Assembly (NCBI GenBank): GCA_947000775.1
Contig: CAMQGK010000110.1
Location: forward strand, 25,284,501 to 25,348,500
From: Pterois miles
Taxonomy: Eukaryota; Chordata; Actinopteri; Perciformes; Scorpaenidae
Length of the DNA stretch: 64,000 bases
Direction of reading: 5' to 3'
Shown here: one piece after another, positions 51,508 to 60,520 of the stretch
Numbering within the stretch: the first letter of the stretch is position 1
Layout of the letters: each line of letters starts with the position of its first letter
Notes under the pieces: generated by a model
The model's database searches: none
What the model saw: only the letters and a program-made list of their open reading frames with translations
What the model was told of the DNA's origin: nothing
Position numbers and translations under genes: made by a program

Positions 51508-52160
51508 TAGTGCTGTCATGATACCAACATTTTGGTATCGATACCAGTGCCAACATGTATTTTGATACTTTTCCAAATAAAAGGAGAACACATCACACAT
51601 CAGTAAACAAAATAAAATACCACAAAAGAAAGGCTTTACTCAAACAAACATGTATAAATAGGATAGTAAAACCAGAGAAAGCAATTGCAATGCAGCTTTA
51701 ATTTTGTGGAGTGAGGGGGGCTGGCGTTGCTTGCTTTTAGCTCTGAATGTGGCTTTTTTTTCATGGGTATATCAGTTATTACCTGTCATTCTCTGAACTC
51801 CTTGTGCAGGTCTGGGTGCTTGTCCCTCAAATGTTTTGCCAAGTTGGAAGTGTTTCCACTCTTGGCCAGACATGTTTTATAGCACTGTTTGCAAAGTGGT
51901 GCTTCGGTGTTAGTGGCTTCACCGTGCTCATTTACTCTGAAGCCGAAGTAATTCCAGATAGCACTACGCGCACCTGGTTTCTCTACAAATTATGGCGCAT
52001 TGAGGGTTGCGGTAGCTGCCATCCTCTCCCTGCTCCTCTCTCTCTCTCTCTCCCTGCTCCTCTAATGCAAGTACCGGTCTCATCCAAACGCATTATAGTA
52101 CCGTTTTAAATGCATCAGTACCCTGGTACCAATTTACTACTTGTTTACCAAACAAGCCTA
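51508..52160 (-). mobile_element. hAT element (653 bp) inside the LTR element, with perfect 8-bp target duplication
   Basis: GTCAAGGG occurs at 51500-51507 and 52161-52168. Element ends are TAGTGCTGTCA (left) and, reverse-complemented, TAGGCTTGTTT (right). The left terminal 11 bases are identical to those of the element at 4053. It carries part of a BED zinc-finger exon (51786-51989) and a (CT)n stretch at about 52037-52058. Confidence 0.85.
51786..51989 (-). pseudogene. BED-type zinc-finger fragment of a hAT transposase
   Basis: On the minus strand an open frame reads A-I-W-N-Y-F-G-F-R-V-N-E-H-G-E, then PLCKQCYKTCLAKSGNTSNL and A-K-H-L-R-D-K-H-P-D-L, ending at a stop at 51788-51786. The C-x2-C...H-x4-H pattern with the aromatic WNYFGF lead-in is the BED DNA-binding finger found at the N-terminus of hAT (ZBED-like) transposases. 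The RNase-H-like catalytic domain is absent. It indicates that the 653-bp element is an internal deletion derivative of an autonomous hAT transposon. Confidence 0.85.
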
Positions 52161-52198
52161 GTCAAGGGTAAGGAAGATATCCAAAACTGGATACGATT

Positions 52199-53438
52199 GT
52201 GGGTTGACAAGTGAAGGGACGATAAAAGCCCTGGTAAGTCCATCCACCAAATTTGATGCTATAATCAAAATGACAGCTAACGAGATGAGGGTGGACAGTG
52301 CGTTGGTGAAATCTGAAGGGTGTAAGATGGCTTCCAAGTACAAGGAGCATCTCCCTTTGTTGGGTGCTCTATCCAGGTGCAGTGCAGCCCTGAAAGAAAA
52401 AGCTCAAGGGATGAAGACCAGAGTATCGTGGAAGAAAACCCATCTGAAGAGGAATTGGAAGAAAATGAACCCGATCCCCCGACTGAGCCCGGAGAGGCAA
52501 AAAAGTCAGATCCCCCTGGGGACAGCGATGAGGAGCAAGAGAACAAAGCTCAACCTCCCCCAGGAGACACCATAGGTGAGTCGAGCAGAGAGGGAGAAGT
52601 TGAACTAGCCCAGACCAAACCGCCCGCTAAGCTCACTCACCGACAACATCCTTGCTTCGAGGGCTAAGACAGCAGATAATAGGAAAAGACATAACCGTGA
52701 TGGGAGAAGAAAGGCGGGGCCCATCCAGAGAAACTGAGCCCTGGACTGAGACCCCTACCTGAAGGTGCACGAAGAACCAGCAACAATTCACTGAAGTTCA
52801 GAAGGGTTGTAAAGAGCGTGAATGGTCTAAGATCCAAGAATTTCCCATGGGAGCAGGCTGAAAAGGCAGCAGTGGCCGAAGCGAAGATGCAATTGAAATC
52901 TAACTTTGATATAGGAACAGTGAAGGAGCTTGTCGCTGTAATCTCCCCAAAGCAGGAGAAGGAACGTTAACAGCGGATCCTTAACACCACTGGCAGCGGG
53001 CATGAGCCCAAACCAAAGCAGACTCCAGGAAAGTAAGCGATGAAGGGTGGACGAGACCCTGGGGGGCAAGGAGAGCTCCCACCGCGACTGCCACCTGACA
53101 GGGAGACTCCGCTGGGAAAGGACCTGACTTTGATGCCCACTAGACCCCCAATGGTGGGACCGACTCATACTAGGACCACACAGTGGGTCAACCAGGAGGA
53201 AGAAGAGGTGGACGGGAGCTACCAACAGCAGATGAAGCCACTCAGACCTAGTCCAGCGAGCTCAACCCCAAGGCGAGATACAGCACTTTGGTTCACTATT
53301 GATTCGCCGTTGGCAGAAGAAACCAAACGCAGTGTGGCACAGCAGACCGACATCGAGCCCGATAGTGCACCAGGTGACCAGTCTGACTCAGGAGTTGATG
53401 AGAGCAACAAGAGTCTAGTCAAACAAAACTGGGCGTGA
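52199..53438 (+). pseudogene. gag-like region of the LTR element, downstream piece
   Basis: Overlapping frames occur here: 52204-52575 (basic and lysine-rich near the end), 52377-52667 (acidic, S-E-E-E-L-E-E-N-E-P-D-P-P) and 53040-53438 (proline-rich, then VNQEEEEVDGSYQQQMKP and T-D-I-E-P-D-S-A). They lie in different phases and are separated by stops (for example near 52665 and 52968), consistent with one decayed reading frame. There is no zinc knuckle and no protease motif. Function is inferred only from position. Confidence 0.4.
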
Positions 53439-53564
53439 TGGAGCCACTATCAAGCTACTGAAGATGGGACAGCGTAAAGGCGCGAATAAAGAAGTGAAGA
53501 TGTATGATACAGAGAAAGTCTCAGAAAGAATGGCTAGAAATGCTGAAATGCTGCAAAATGTATG

Positions 53565-53650
53565 TATATATGTATTACTTGAAATAAATTAACAACACAA
53601 AACAATAACAAATATTGACCAGAAACCCTCACAGGTATTGCATTTAAATA
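53565..53650 (+). repeat. hAT nonautonomous fragment
   Basis: TAACAACACAAAACAATAAC then AAATATTGACCAGAAACCCT matches 4255-4300 of the element at 4053-4678. It marks the right border of recognisable LTR-element sequence. Confidence 0.6.
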
Positions 53651-54342
53651 AAAAGAAAGCAGCCCTAACATAATACCAATTTCTTTGGATGTATATTGTT
53701 ATATGTTTGTCCAGTGATGTAAGATATAATGTAGTCACTGTGGGATGACCTACATGGCCTTCTGGAAACTATCATCATGATCATAATCATGTGTGAACCT
53801 AACAGGTTACAGATGGTAAAATAAAGTAAGTCAAAGCACAGATTAACTCATGGATGGTATTTTGAATGGATGCCTGCACACACTGTCTTTGGTATAAGAT
53901 TCTTAATGCTGTGTGTTCATACATTCACTGTGTACTGCTAATCTTCTTTAAACTTTCAAAGCAGTTGTTAATGAAGTGTGAGTAACTGTACAAAGGAAAG
54001 CTCTTCAGTGCTGAACTTCAACTACTAGTAGTTGTGTCTCCTGGTGACAATAATGGACATAAAATAAATGTGTTTTAATCAATATGACAAAGGGTATGGT
54101 GGCACAGTGCAATGGCTTTCACTGACAGATTTGCAGACTGAGATCCTTCAACAAAAAGTGTAATTTGTGCTCAGTCTGTGCTAATTAACATTGGAGCTAT
54201 ACACAAGCTGTATAAAAGATTGTATTTTTTGCAGATCATTTACTTCCAAGTAACTTCATCCATCTGCTCCAGTTCAGCTAAATGGTCAGACTTCACTCAT
54301 GAGTATTGGGACATAGTAGAATACATGGTTTGCTTTACTTAT

Positions 54343-54982
54343 AGCTGCTGTTGATAACTTTGAGGAATATGATGAAAAATAATTTTTATAAACTGTCATT
54401 ACATCCTGACAGTAGTGCATGAGATGGATAATCTGTGGTACAATTCTTCTGTGTCCTCCGAGTGCTCGTAATGGCATTTGGAAGATGATGAGCAAAAACA
54501 GCCAATCAGAGACAAGAAGTCTCTACAGCAGCTTCAATTACTGTTCGTGAAACTCTGCTCAAACGGTCAAACTAGGCAGGGCTTTCACAGCAACCACGTT
54601 GAAAACAACTGAGATGACACCAAGCATTGCCCACCAACCGTAGCAAACTTTCTCATTTTATAGCTAAACAGCACACTAAAATCTGAAAAGAAATATTGAT
54701 TCATATTTGATCAGTGCTGCCTAGTTGCCTTGAATGTTTGATTGGAGTTCATGAGTTTGATAAGCAGTGACTGACAGTTGCTTTAGAGACAGCTCAGCTC
54801 TGATTGGTTGTTTTCCTTCAGGTATGTTGAAATCTTGCAAATGCCATAAGGAGCTCTGAGAGGACCCAGAGGAACATGATGTTTTCACAGATTATCTGTC
54901 TCATAAACTAGCATCAAGAAATAGTGACCGTTTTTGATAAATAACTTTTTATTATATTTGCCCAAAGTTATCGACTGCAGCT
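54343..54982. repeat. fold-back MITE, copy 2
   Basis: The left half starts AGCTGCTGTTGATAACTTTG and the right half, reverse-complemented, AGCTGCAGTCGATAACTTTG. Inverted similarity continues for well over 150 bp (CCTGACAG...CATGAGA, AACAGCCAATCAGAG and its mirror CTCTGATTGGTTGTT). The family is the same as 34910-35638. It lies 110 bp left of the intact Tc1. Confidence 0.75.
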
Positions 54983-55091
54983 TCAAATGAGGACAACCCA
55001 GACACTATTTCACCTCTGTAATAATGTTTATTCTCCAATTGCTCTTCACATTTAAAATCTGGAATGTTTCCCCCAAAATGAATCAAGTATA

Positions 55092-55303
55092 CAGGTGCTG
55101 GCCAGTAAATTAGAATATCATCAAAAAGTTGAATTATTTCAGTAATTCCATTCAAAAAGTGAAACTTGTATACTGTATACTTTCCTTCCACACATAGTGA
55201 TATATTTCAAGTGTTTATTCATTTTCATTTTTATTATTACAACTGACAGCTAATGAAAACACCAAATTCAGTATCTCAGAAAATTAGAATATTCTGAAAA
55301 GGC
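55092..55303 (+). repeat. left inverted repeat of the Tc1 element (IR/DR)
   Basis: About 212 bp, near-perfect in the outer 79 bp and diverged inward. The inner direct repeat is at 55271-55303. Confidence 0.9.
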
Positions 55304-55408
55304 TCAATATAGAAGACACCTGGTGCCACACTAATCAGCTGATTAACTCAAAACACCTGCAAAGGCCTTTAAAAGGTCCCTCAGTCGTGTTCTGAAGGCT
55401 CCACAATC

Positions 55409-56413
55409 ATGGGGAAGACTTCTGACTTAACAGTTGTCCAAAAGACGACCATTGACACCTTGTACAAGGAGGGCAAGACACAAAAGGTGATTGCTAAAGA
55501 AGCTGGCTGTTCGCAGAGCTCTGTGTCCAAGCACATTAACAGACAGGTGAAGGGACGGAAAAAATGTGGTAGAAAAAAGTGTACAAGCTCTAGGGATAAC
55601 CGCACCCTGCAGAGATTTGTGACGACAAACCCATTCAAAAATGTGGGGGAGATCCACAAAGAGTGGACTGCAGCTGGAGTCAGCGCTTCAAGAACCACCA
55701 CGAAGAGACGCATGAAAGACATGGGATTCAGCTGTCGCATTCCGTGTGTCAAGCCACTCTTGAACAAGAAACAGCGTAAGAAGCGTCTCGCCTGGGCCAA
55801 GGACAAAAAGGACTGGACTGCTGCTGAGTGGTCCAAAGTTATGTTTTCTGATGAAAGCAAATTTTGCATTTCCTTTGGAAATCAAGGACCCAGAGTCTGG
55901 AGGAAGAGCGGAGAAGCACAGAATCCACGTTGCATGAGGTCCAGTGTAAAGTTTCCACCGTCAGTGATGGTGTGGGGTGCCATGTCATCTGCCGGTGTTG
56001 GCCCACTCTGTTTCCTGAGGTCCAAGGTCAATGCAGCCGTCTACCAGGAAGTGTTAGAGCACTTCATGCTTCCTGCTGCTGACCAACTTTATGGAGATGC
56101 AGATTTCACTTTTCAACAGGACTTGGCACCTGCACACAGTGCCAAAACCACCAGTACCTGGTTCAAGGACCATGGTATCCCTATCCTTGATTGGCCAGCA
56201 AACTCGCCTGACCTTAACCCCATAGAAAATCTATGGGGTATTGTGAAGCGGAAGATGCAATACGCTAGACCCAACAATGCAGAGGAGCTGAAGACGACTA
56301 TCAGAGCAACCTGGGCTCTCATAACACCTGAGCAGTGCCACAGACTGATCGAGTCCATGCCACGCCGCATTAATGCAGTGATTGAGGCAAAAGGAGCCCC
56401 GACTAAGTATTGA
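55409..56413 (+). CDS. Tc1-like transposase, 334 residues, DD34E
   Basis: It catalyses cut-and-paste transposition in the nucleus at TA dinucleotides. The N-terminal paired-like DNA-binding region (residues 1 to about 110) has two helix-turn-helix parts: A-C-S-Q-S-S-V-S-K-H-I-type around 31-43 and the second around 75-105. Between them is a basic linker GRKKCGRKK (49-57). The catalytic triad is present: D148 in FSDESKF, D238 in FQQDLAPAH, E273 in NPIENLW, with 34 residues between the last two, so DD34E. Length (334) is within the usual 340 or so for the family. ATG 55409 follows the left repeat by about 105 bp, and the stop is at 56411-56413. There are no internal stops or frameshifts. It is not a host gene; whether it is active cannot be seen from sequence alone. 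Confidence 0.95.
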   Translation: MGKTSDLTVVQKTTIDTLYKEGKTQKVIAKEAGCSQSSVSKHINRQVKGRKKCGRKKCTSSRDNRTLQRFVTTNPFKNVGEIHKEWTAAGVSASRTTTKRRMKDMGFSCRIPCVKPLLNKKQRKKRLAWAKDKKDWTAAEWSKVMFSDESKFCISFGNQGPRVWRKSGEAQNPRCMRSSVKFPPSVMVWGAMSSAGVGPLCFLRSKVNAAVYQEVLEHFMLPAADQLYGDADFTFQQDLAPAHSAKTTSTWFKDHGIPILDWPANSPDLNPIENLWGIVKRKMQYARPNNAEELKTTIRATWALITPEQCHRLIESMPRRINAVIEAKGAPTKY

Positions 56414-56492
56414 GTGCTATACATGTGCATGCTTTTCATGTTCATTCTTTTCAGTTGGCCGACATTTCTAAAAAAACATTTTTTTTTCATTG

Positions 56493-56703
56493 GCCTTTTC
56501 AATATTCTAATTTTTTGAGATACCAAATTTGGAGTTTTCATTAGTTGTCACTTAGAAATATCAAAATTAAAAGAAATAAACATTGGAAATACATCGGTCT
56601 GTGTGTATTGCATGAATATATATGTACAAGTTTCACTTTTTGAATGGAATTACTGAAATAATTCAACTTTTTGATGATATTCTAATTTACTGGCCAGCAC
56701 CTG
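56493..56703 (-). repeat. right inverted repeat of the Tc1 element (IR/DR)
   Basis: It mirrors 55092-55303. The outer 79 bp (56625-56703) is nearly identical to the left end, and the inner block is at about 56493-56524. Confidence 0.9.
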
Positions 56704-56727
56704 TATTAAAGAAAGAACCAGGCTCAC

Positions 56728-56877
56728 CTCTTGTAGCTTTCGCTTGTCTCACTCGCCAAACTGTCTTGTGGATCTCAAAGTTGTAATTTGCAGGCAGGGC
56801 CTTGATCGCCTCCTGTAACGCGGGGTCTTGCAGGATTTCATCTGGAATTTGATTGGCTACCCGCCGTGGTCCTCGCA
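56728..56877 (-). CDS. dph1: dph1 coding exon 2
   Basis: The exon has 150 bp between an AG acceptor (56879-56878) and a GTGAGC donor starting at 56727. It encodes a phase-1 valine remainder, 49 codons and one base. The peptide contains RVANQIPDEILQDPALQ and then LPANYNFEIHKTVWR, the characteristic N-terminal block of eukaryotic DPH1 just before the first catalytic domain. It joins to exon 1 as K-P-T-V-R-G and to exon 3 as K-A-T-R-V-A-L, both as expected for the family. It lies immediately left of the right end of the intact Tc1 element, which therefore sits in intron 2 only about 25 bp from this exon. Confidence 0.96.
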
Positions 56878-58605
56878 CTGAGGAGAAAGTTAAATGATTG
56901 AGCTGTTAGCGATGCGGTGAACGCAGGAACAAGCAAGGACGCAATATCTATCAGATGTAACAGAGACTATCATGCAAAAGGTCACAGTCAGATAATAACA
57001 CTAAAGTTGAATCAACGAAGTTATTCACTGCGCCAAATGAAGCTAGTGAGTCATGCTTTAAAACAGTCTTCAGACATGAAGACATGGATTTCCAGCTGAA
57101 ATGGGAAATAAGTTGAAAGATTTTACTCAGAATGTATGTATGTATATGTATGCATGTAGCTCAACTTGTTCATCACAAGCAGTACTGGTTTGATCACAGT
57201 GTGTAATCTTATTTGGGCACTGTGCCTGTACTTTTTATTCATTTGCCTTTTGTTATACATGCATGCCTTACAGCCGTTTTCAGGACAAGATTCACATCTT
57301 TATGTTGTTATTGTGGTACAAAGGCTTGCACTTACATTGTTTACAGCGGGACTGTCTAATACTTTACTTTGCACCATTTTCTTCCACTTGGCTGTCTCTG
57401 TGTTGAGTTCGACAAATAACTCAGCCATTCAAAAATTACATTGTGCTTCATTTTTGTAAGATTAATTATTCTCTAAAAATGTAAATGTAAACTACCACAC
57501 TGCAGTATTTATAATTCATGTAGCCACTGAACTACTTTCTACATAAATCTTTGACACCAGACATCAACGGCACTGTTTTGCTTTTCTTCTTTTACAGCTT
57601 AATTGCTAAGTTGACTTGAGCTATTGCCACAGTGCAGTCAAAGTGAACTGCATATCCTATTGAATCATAAATTTTAAAAAAGACAAGTAACATATCTGAA
57701 ACCTAAATTGAAAAAACAATTAAAAATACAGTCAATCACAATTGCTGCTCATATTCCACTCTACAAATGGCTAAAAAACATGCATAGTCTATATAGTGTC
57801 CATTCACCCCTCAGTAGCTCTGCATCATCTCACTGATACAGTATATGCAGTATGAGAGACTTTTTGACATAGCTAGTCAGAGAGAAAGAATGAAAGGACC
57901 ATTTTGGCCTCTATAAGGGTTTATCTCTGGAAATAGGAGCCAACTAAGAACTGTAAAGTCATTGCAACAAGCTCATATTGTATTAGTGCTACATAAATGT
58001 TTCACATATACAGAATACAAAGATCACCCAAAACAATCCCTTTGTATTTTAGGTGGAAACTGTTTAAAGCGCAGACTGATTACAAAGTTTGCCTGCATGA
58101 TGCAATCGACTGAAATCATATTGCCTGTCATCTAAGATGTTATTTTCAACGGTAACTTCTCCGGTAAGTATTTATGCAATCTGAGAAAATGTCACGTTTG
58201 ATGACAGTAATATCGGTAAAAACGAATCATACCATCGTTCATAAAACGCGCAACTCATCTGTCAGCCTCATGGAGCCTGATGACACATCAGGACAACACT
58301 AAATGCTGATCGGATGCTAACTATTAAGCTAAAGAACTAATGTTTTTTTCATGTAAATTGATTGTAGTGAACATAGCTTGACAGCTACCAAACACCACGC
58401 ACACCAGACGTTTTCGTTTTCTTGTTTGCATTACACGCAGACTGCTGTGTTGTTGTGCTGATAACAGTTGAATGTCCGTGTACGTGAGCTAGCTAACAGT
58501 TGGGCCTCGTCGACTTGGAAGTCAGATATCTGTAAACTTCTCACAGAAGTGATATATTTATGTTTCTACTGTATAAAATATGTACTATTCAACGTTAATA
58601 TTTAC
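56878..58605 (-). other. dph1: dph1 intron 1 content
   Basis: 1.7 kb of AT-rich intron. I see no repeat family or gene in it. Short (GTAT)n at about 57131-57156. Confidence 0.7.
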
Positions 58606-58657
58606 CTGTGGGCTTTTTGGCAGGAACAATCTGGGCTTCACTCGTGGGCGCAGCCAT
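58606..58657 (-). CDS. dph1: dph1 coding exon 1 (start codon)
   Basis: The exon encodes MAAPTSEAQIVPAKKPT plus the first base of a valine codon, then a GTAAA donor. The chosen ATG at 58657-58655 has A at -3 and G at +4, a strong Kozak context. A second ATG six codons upstream (58675-58673) is in the same frame and would add MFGRKN, but it has T at -3, so it is the weaker candidate. The N-terminus of DPH1 is poorly conserved; assignment rests on correct phase joining to exon 2 and on M-A-A at the start. Confidence 0.88.
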
Positions 58658-59600
58658 GTTTTTTCTCCCAAACATGAAACATGTGAGGAAGAGAAAGGCG
58701 AAACTAATCGACTGCAGATGTCAGTGGAGAGAAGTCGAGCACCGATGTAACCGATGTCACTGAACGGGACAGGTTTGGTATAGTTAGTTGGTATAGTTGG
58801 TATAGTATCAAAGTGGAGTTGCCATTGTCCGCAGTATCAATGATGAAATACATAAAATAAAATGTAAAATATTGTAGGTAAAAAATATACACTAAGAAAG
58901 GAAGCACTTTGCATACATAAAAAAATAAAAATAAGTATAATAAAACAAAAATAATTGAAAAATAAAGTAAAACCTAAAATAGAAAAAGAAAAAAAAAATA
59001 ATATTGTTTAGCCAAATGTATACACTGAGCAACTGTTCCAAAGTGCTTCACATACAGTACATACATATACTTTTTAAGTAAAAAATTGAGACTGGGAAAA
59101 ATAAATAAAAGTAAATAAAAATGAAAAATAGAATGAATATGAAATTAAAATAAAACATAAAATCAAATCGCAAATTAATTCAGTTATGCTTAGTATAAAC
59201 ATACTGTATATCAAAATTAATACAAAATAAATACATATAATAATTACATTGAATTACAGTTTGCATTTGTTCATTAAATAATGGAATAATAACTACCATT
59301 GTTATTTGCAACGTGTTGCCCCTGCGTGCGTGCGCGCGCGTGTGTGTGAGTGAGAGAGAGAGAGAGAGAAAAAGAGAGAGACTTAGTTTATCTAATACAT
59401 TATTCCATTATCTACAGCGTATTGATTTGGGTGGAGGCTATTTGATCAGCGAATCAGTGGCTTTTATGGAAGCTGTCTCCGTCTGCAGAATGAGCAGCAC
59501 TACATCAAATTTCCCCTGATATTTTGTCTGCTGGTTAATATTGTGTTGTTCCATGTAGGTTATTGGTGCTGTTGTGTCAAATCGTATTTACTATGAAGAC
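58658..59600. promoter_or_regulatory. dph1 / rtn4rl1 divergent intergenic region
   Basis: It separates the dph1 start from the plus-strand leader. Close to dph1 are ACCGATGTAACCGATGTCAC and a tandem GGTATAGTT repeat (58776-58806). 58845-59280 is A-rich low complexity, and 59324-59381 is a mixed GC/GT/GA simple repeat. No TATA box or initiator can be placed reliably. The shared-promoter idea is inference from gene orientation only. Confidence 0.4.
59324..59381. repeat. mixed (GC)/(GT)/(GA) simple repeat upstream of rtn4rl1
   Basis: CGTGCGTGCGCGCGCGTGTG is followed by GTGAGTGAGAGAGAGAGAGA. It has alternating purine-pyrimidine and homopurine parts, with Z-DNA or triplex potential. Confidence 0.9.
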
Positions 59601-59619
59601 CTCTGGTGTCAGGGAGCAG

Positions 59620-60507
59620 TGAGTGTGTCACGCTGGCGCAGACAGGGGCAGAGGCAGTGAGAGAGATGGAGCAGGATGCTGCCCGGTGGAGGGGCTGAGG
59701 CGCTACAACATACTTTCTCCATCCTTGAGCGCATCAGCGAGCTCTGATCCATAGGTGGAAAGCGGAGAGATCTTCACAGACAACATCACAGAAATGTAAC
59801 AATTGCGAGTGGAGAGGAGAGCTGACAAAAAGGAAAGGGGATTTTAAGGAAAACCGGAGGCATCAAAGTCTACATTATTAAGAAGGATTTGAGGAGTGTG
59901 CGTTTATAGACTAATCCGACATCAGAGGCGGAATGTGAATCCAAATAACTTATGTTAATTAGAGATTTTAACGAATGTGATGCGATTTGAACGGCTCTGA
60001 AGCACAGAGAGAGGAAATTCAGATTGGCCACTTGAATTTAAATATTTGTGGTATTTTTTAGAGGACTGCTCACCGTCGACTTGCCCTCAGAACTGATTTG
60101 CAGCCTCTCTACGGTCATTTGCGTCTCAAAAAGGAGTTGGCTATCAGAGGTTGTGTCGGACTACGGTGCGTTTGAGCTCACCACACACCCTGGAGGAGTT
60201 ACTGTTTATTCCGGACCGAGGGGATGATTTTACGCGTCTGTTCCGCAGTGATTGTCACCTAATTTCCCAGGTCCGACTTTGTGGAAACGGAGATTATTGT
60301 TTGCTGTCAATGTTTATCAAATCCACGACTGTCTGCGGTGCAACTGGATCGCAAGAAAATCCCGAGGAGTGACAACTGACATTCACACGACGTGCCACGA
60401 GAGCTCCGGATCAACTTCAAAACTCAAAGCGCACAAGTTTGAAGTCTGGAATATAAGAATAGATGATTCTCAGAGCACACAAGACGAAATACACCTAGGC
60501 CTACAAA
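59620..60507 (+). other. rtn4rl1: candidate 5' leader of rtn4rl1
   Basis: GC and CpG rise relative to both flanks, and the segment ends at an in-frame start codon followed by a splice donor, as expected for a first exon with a long untranslated leader. The transcription start is not determined. Open frames through it begin with non-ATG codons and are not claimed as coding. Confidence 0.5.
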
Positions 60508-60520
60508 ATGTTCAAAAGGG
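60508..60520 (+). CDS. rtn4rl1: rtn4rl1 (Nogo receptor-like 1) first coding exon, four codons and one base
   Basis: ATG TTC AAA AGG G is followed by the donor GTGAGT at 60521. An in-frame TAG lies at 60496-60498, so translation must start here; position -3 is A. Genes of the Nogo-receptor family have a tiny first coding exon of this kind, and RTN4RL1 proteins begin M-L/F-(R/K)-(K/R)-G before the signal peptide, with the leucine-rich repeats and GPI signal in exon 2. Human RTN4RL1 and DPH1 are head-to-head neighbours, as here. The protein is a GPI-anchored surface receptor of neurons. Exon 2 is not in the window, so the identity rests on five residues, exon structure and synteny. A teleost a/b paralogue cannot be told apart. 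Confidence 0.65.

Larger units (their letters stand above)
50322..53490 (+). mobile_element. LTR retroelement / endogenous-retrovirus-like remnant, broken
   Basis: A lysine-tRNA-type primer-binding site at 50605-50622 follows a candidate LTR 3' part (about 50322-50602). Downstream is a leader with acidic and basic, proline-rich, low-similarity frames that resemble a decayed gag region. No protease, polymerase or env and no second LTR could be found in the window. The internal region is interrupted by a SINE (51099-51428) and a hAT element (51508-52160) and contains frameshifts and stops. Whether it is a retrovirus, Gypsy or BEL element cannot be decided from what is left. Confidence 0.6.
55092..56703 (+). 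mobile_element. complete Tc1/mariner element (1.61 kb), apparently intact
   Basis: The flanking TA target duplications are at 55090-55091 and 56704-56705. The outer ends CAGGTGCTGGCCAGTAAATT mirror each other over about 79 bp, and the mirror similarity continues to about 212 bp on each side. Within each repeat the outer and inner blocks resemble each other (AAATTAGAATATCATCAAAA and AAATTAGAATATTCTGAAAA), the IR/DR arrangement of two transposase-binding sites per end. The transposase frame at 55409-56413 is uninterrupted. The element lies within dph1 intron 2, opposite in orientation, next to exon 2. Confidence 0.95.

Noticed and set aside
51747..52109. 120-codon plus-strand frame
   Set aside because: It is the antisense of the hAT BED-finger fragment and repeat sequence.
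55381..55869. Minus-strand frames of up to 162 codons opposite the Tc1 transposase
   Set aside because: Shadow frames of a real transposase on the other strand.
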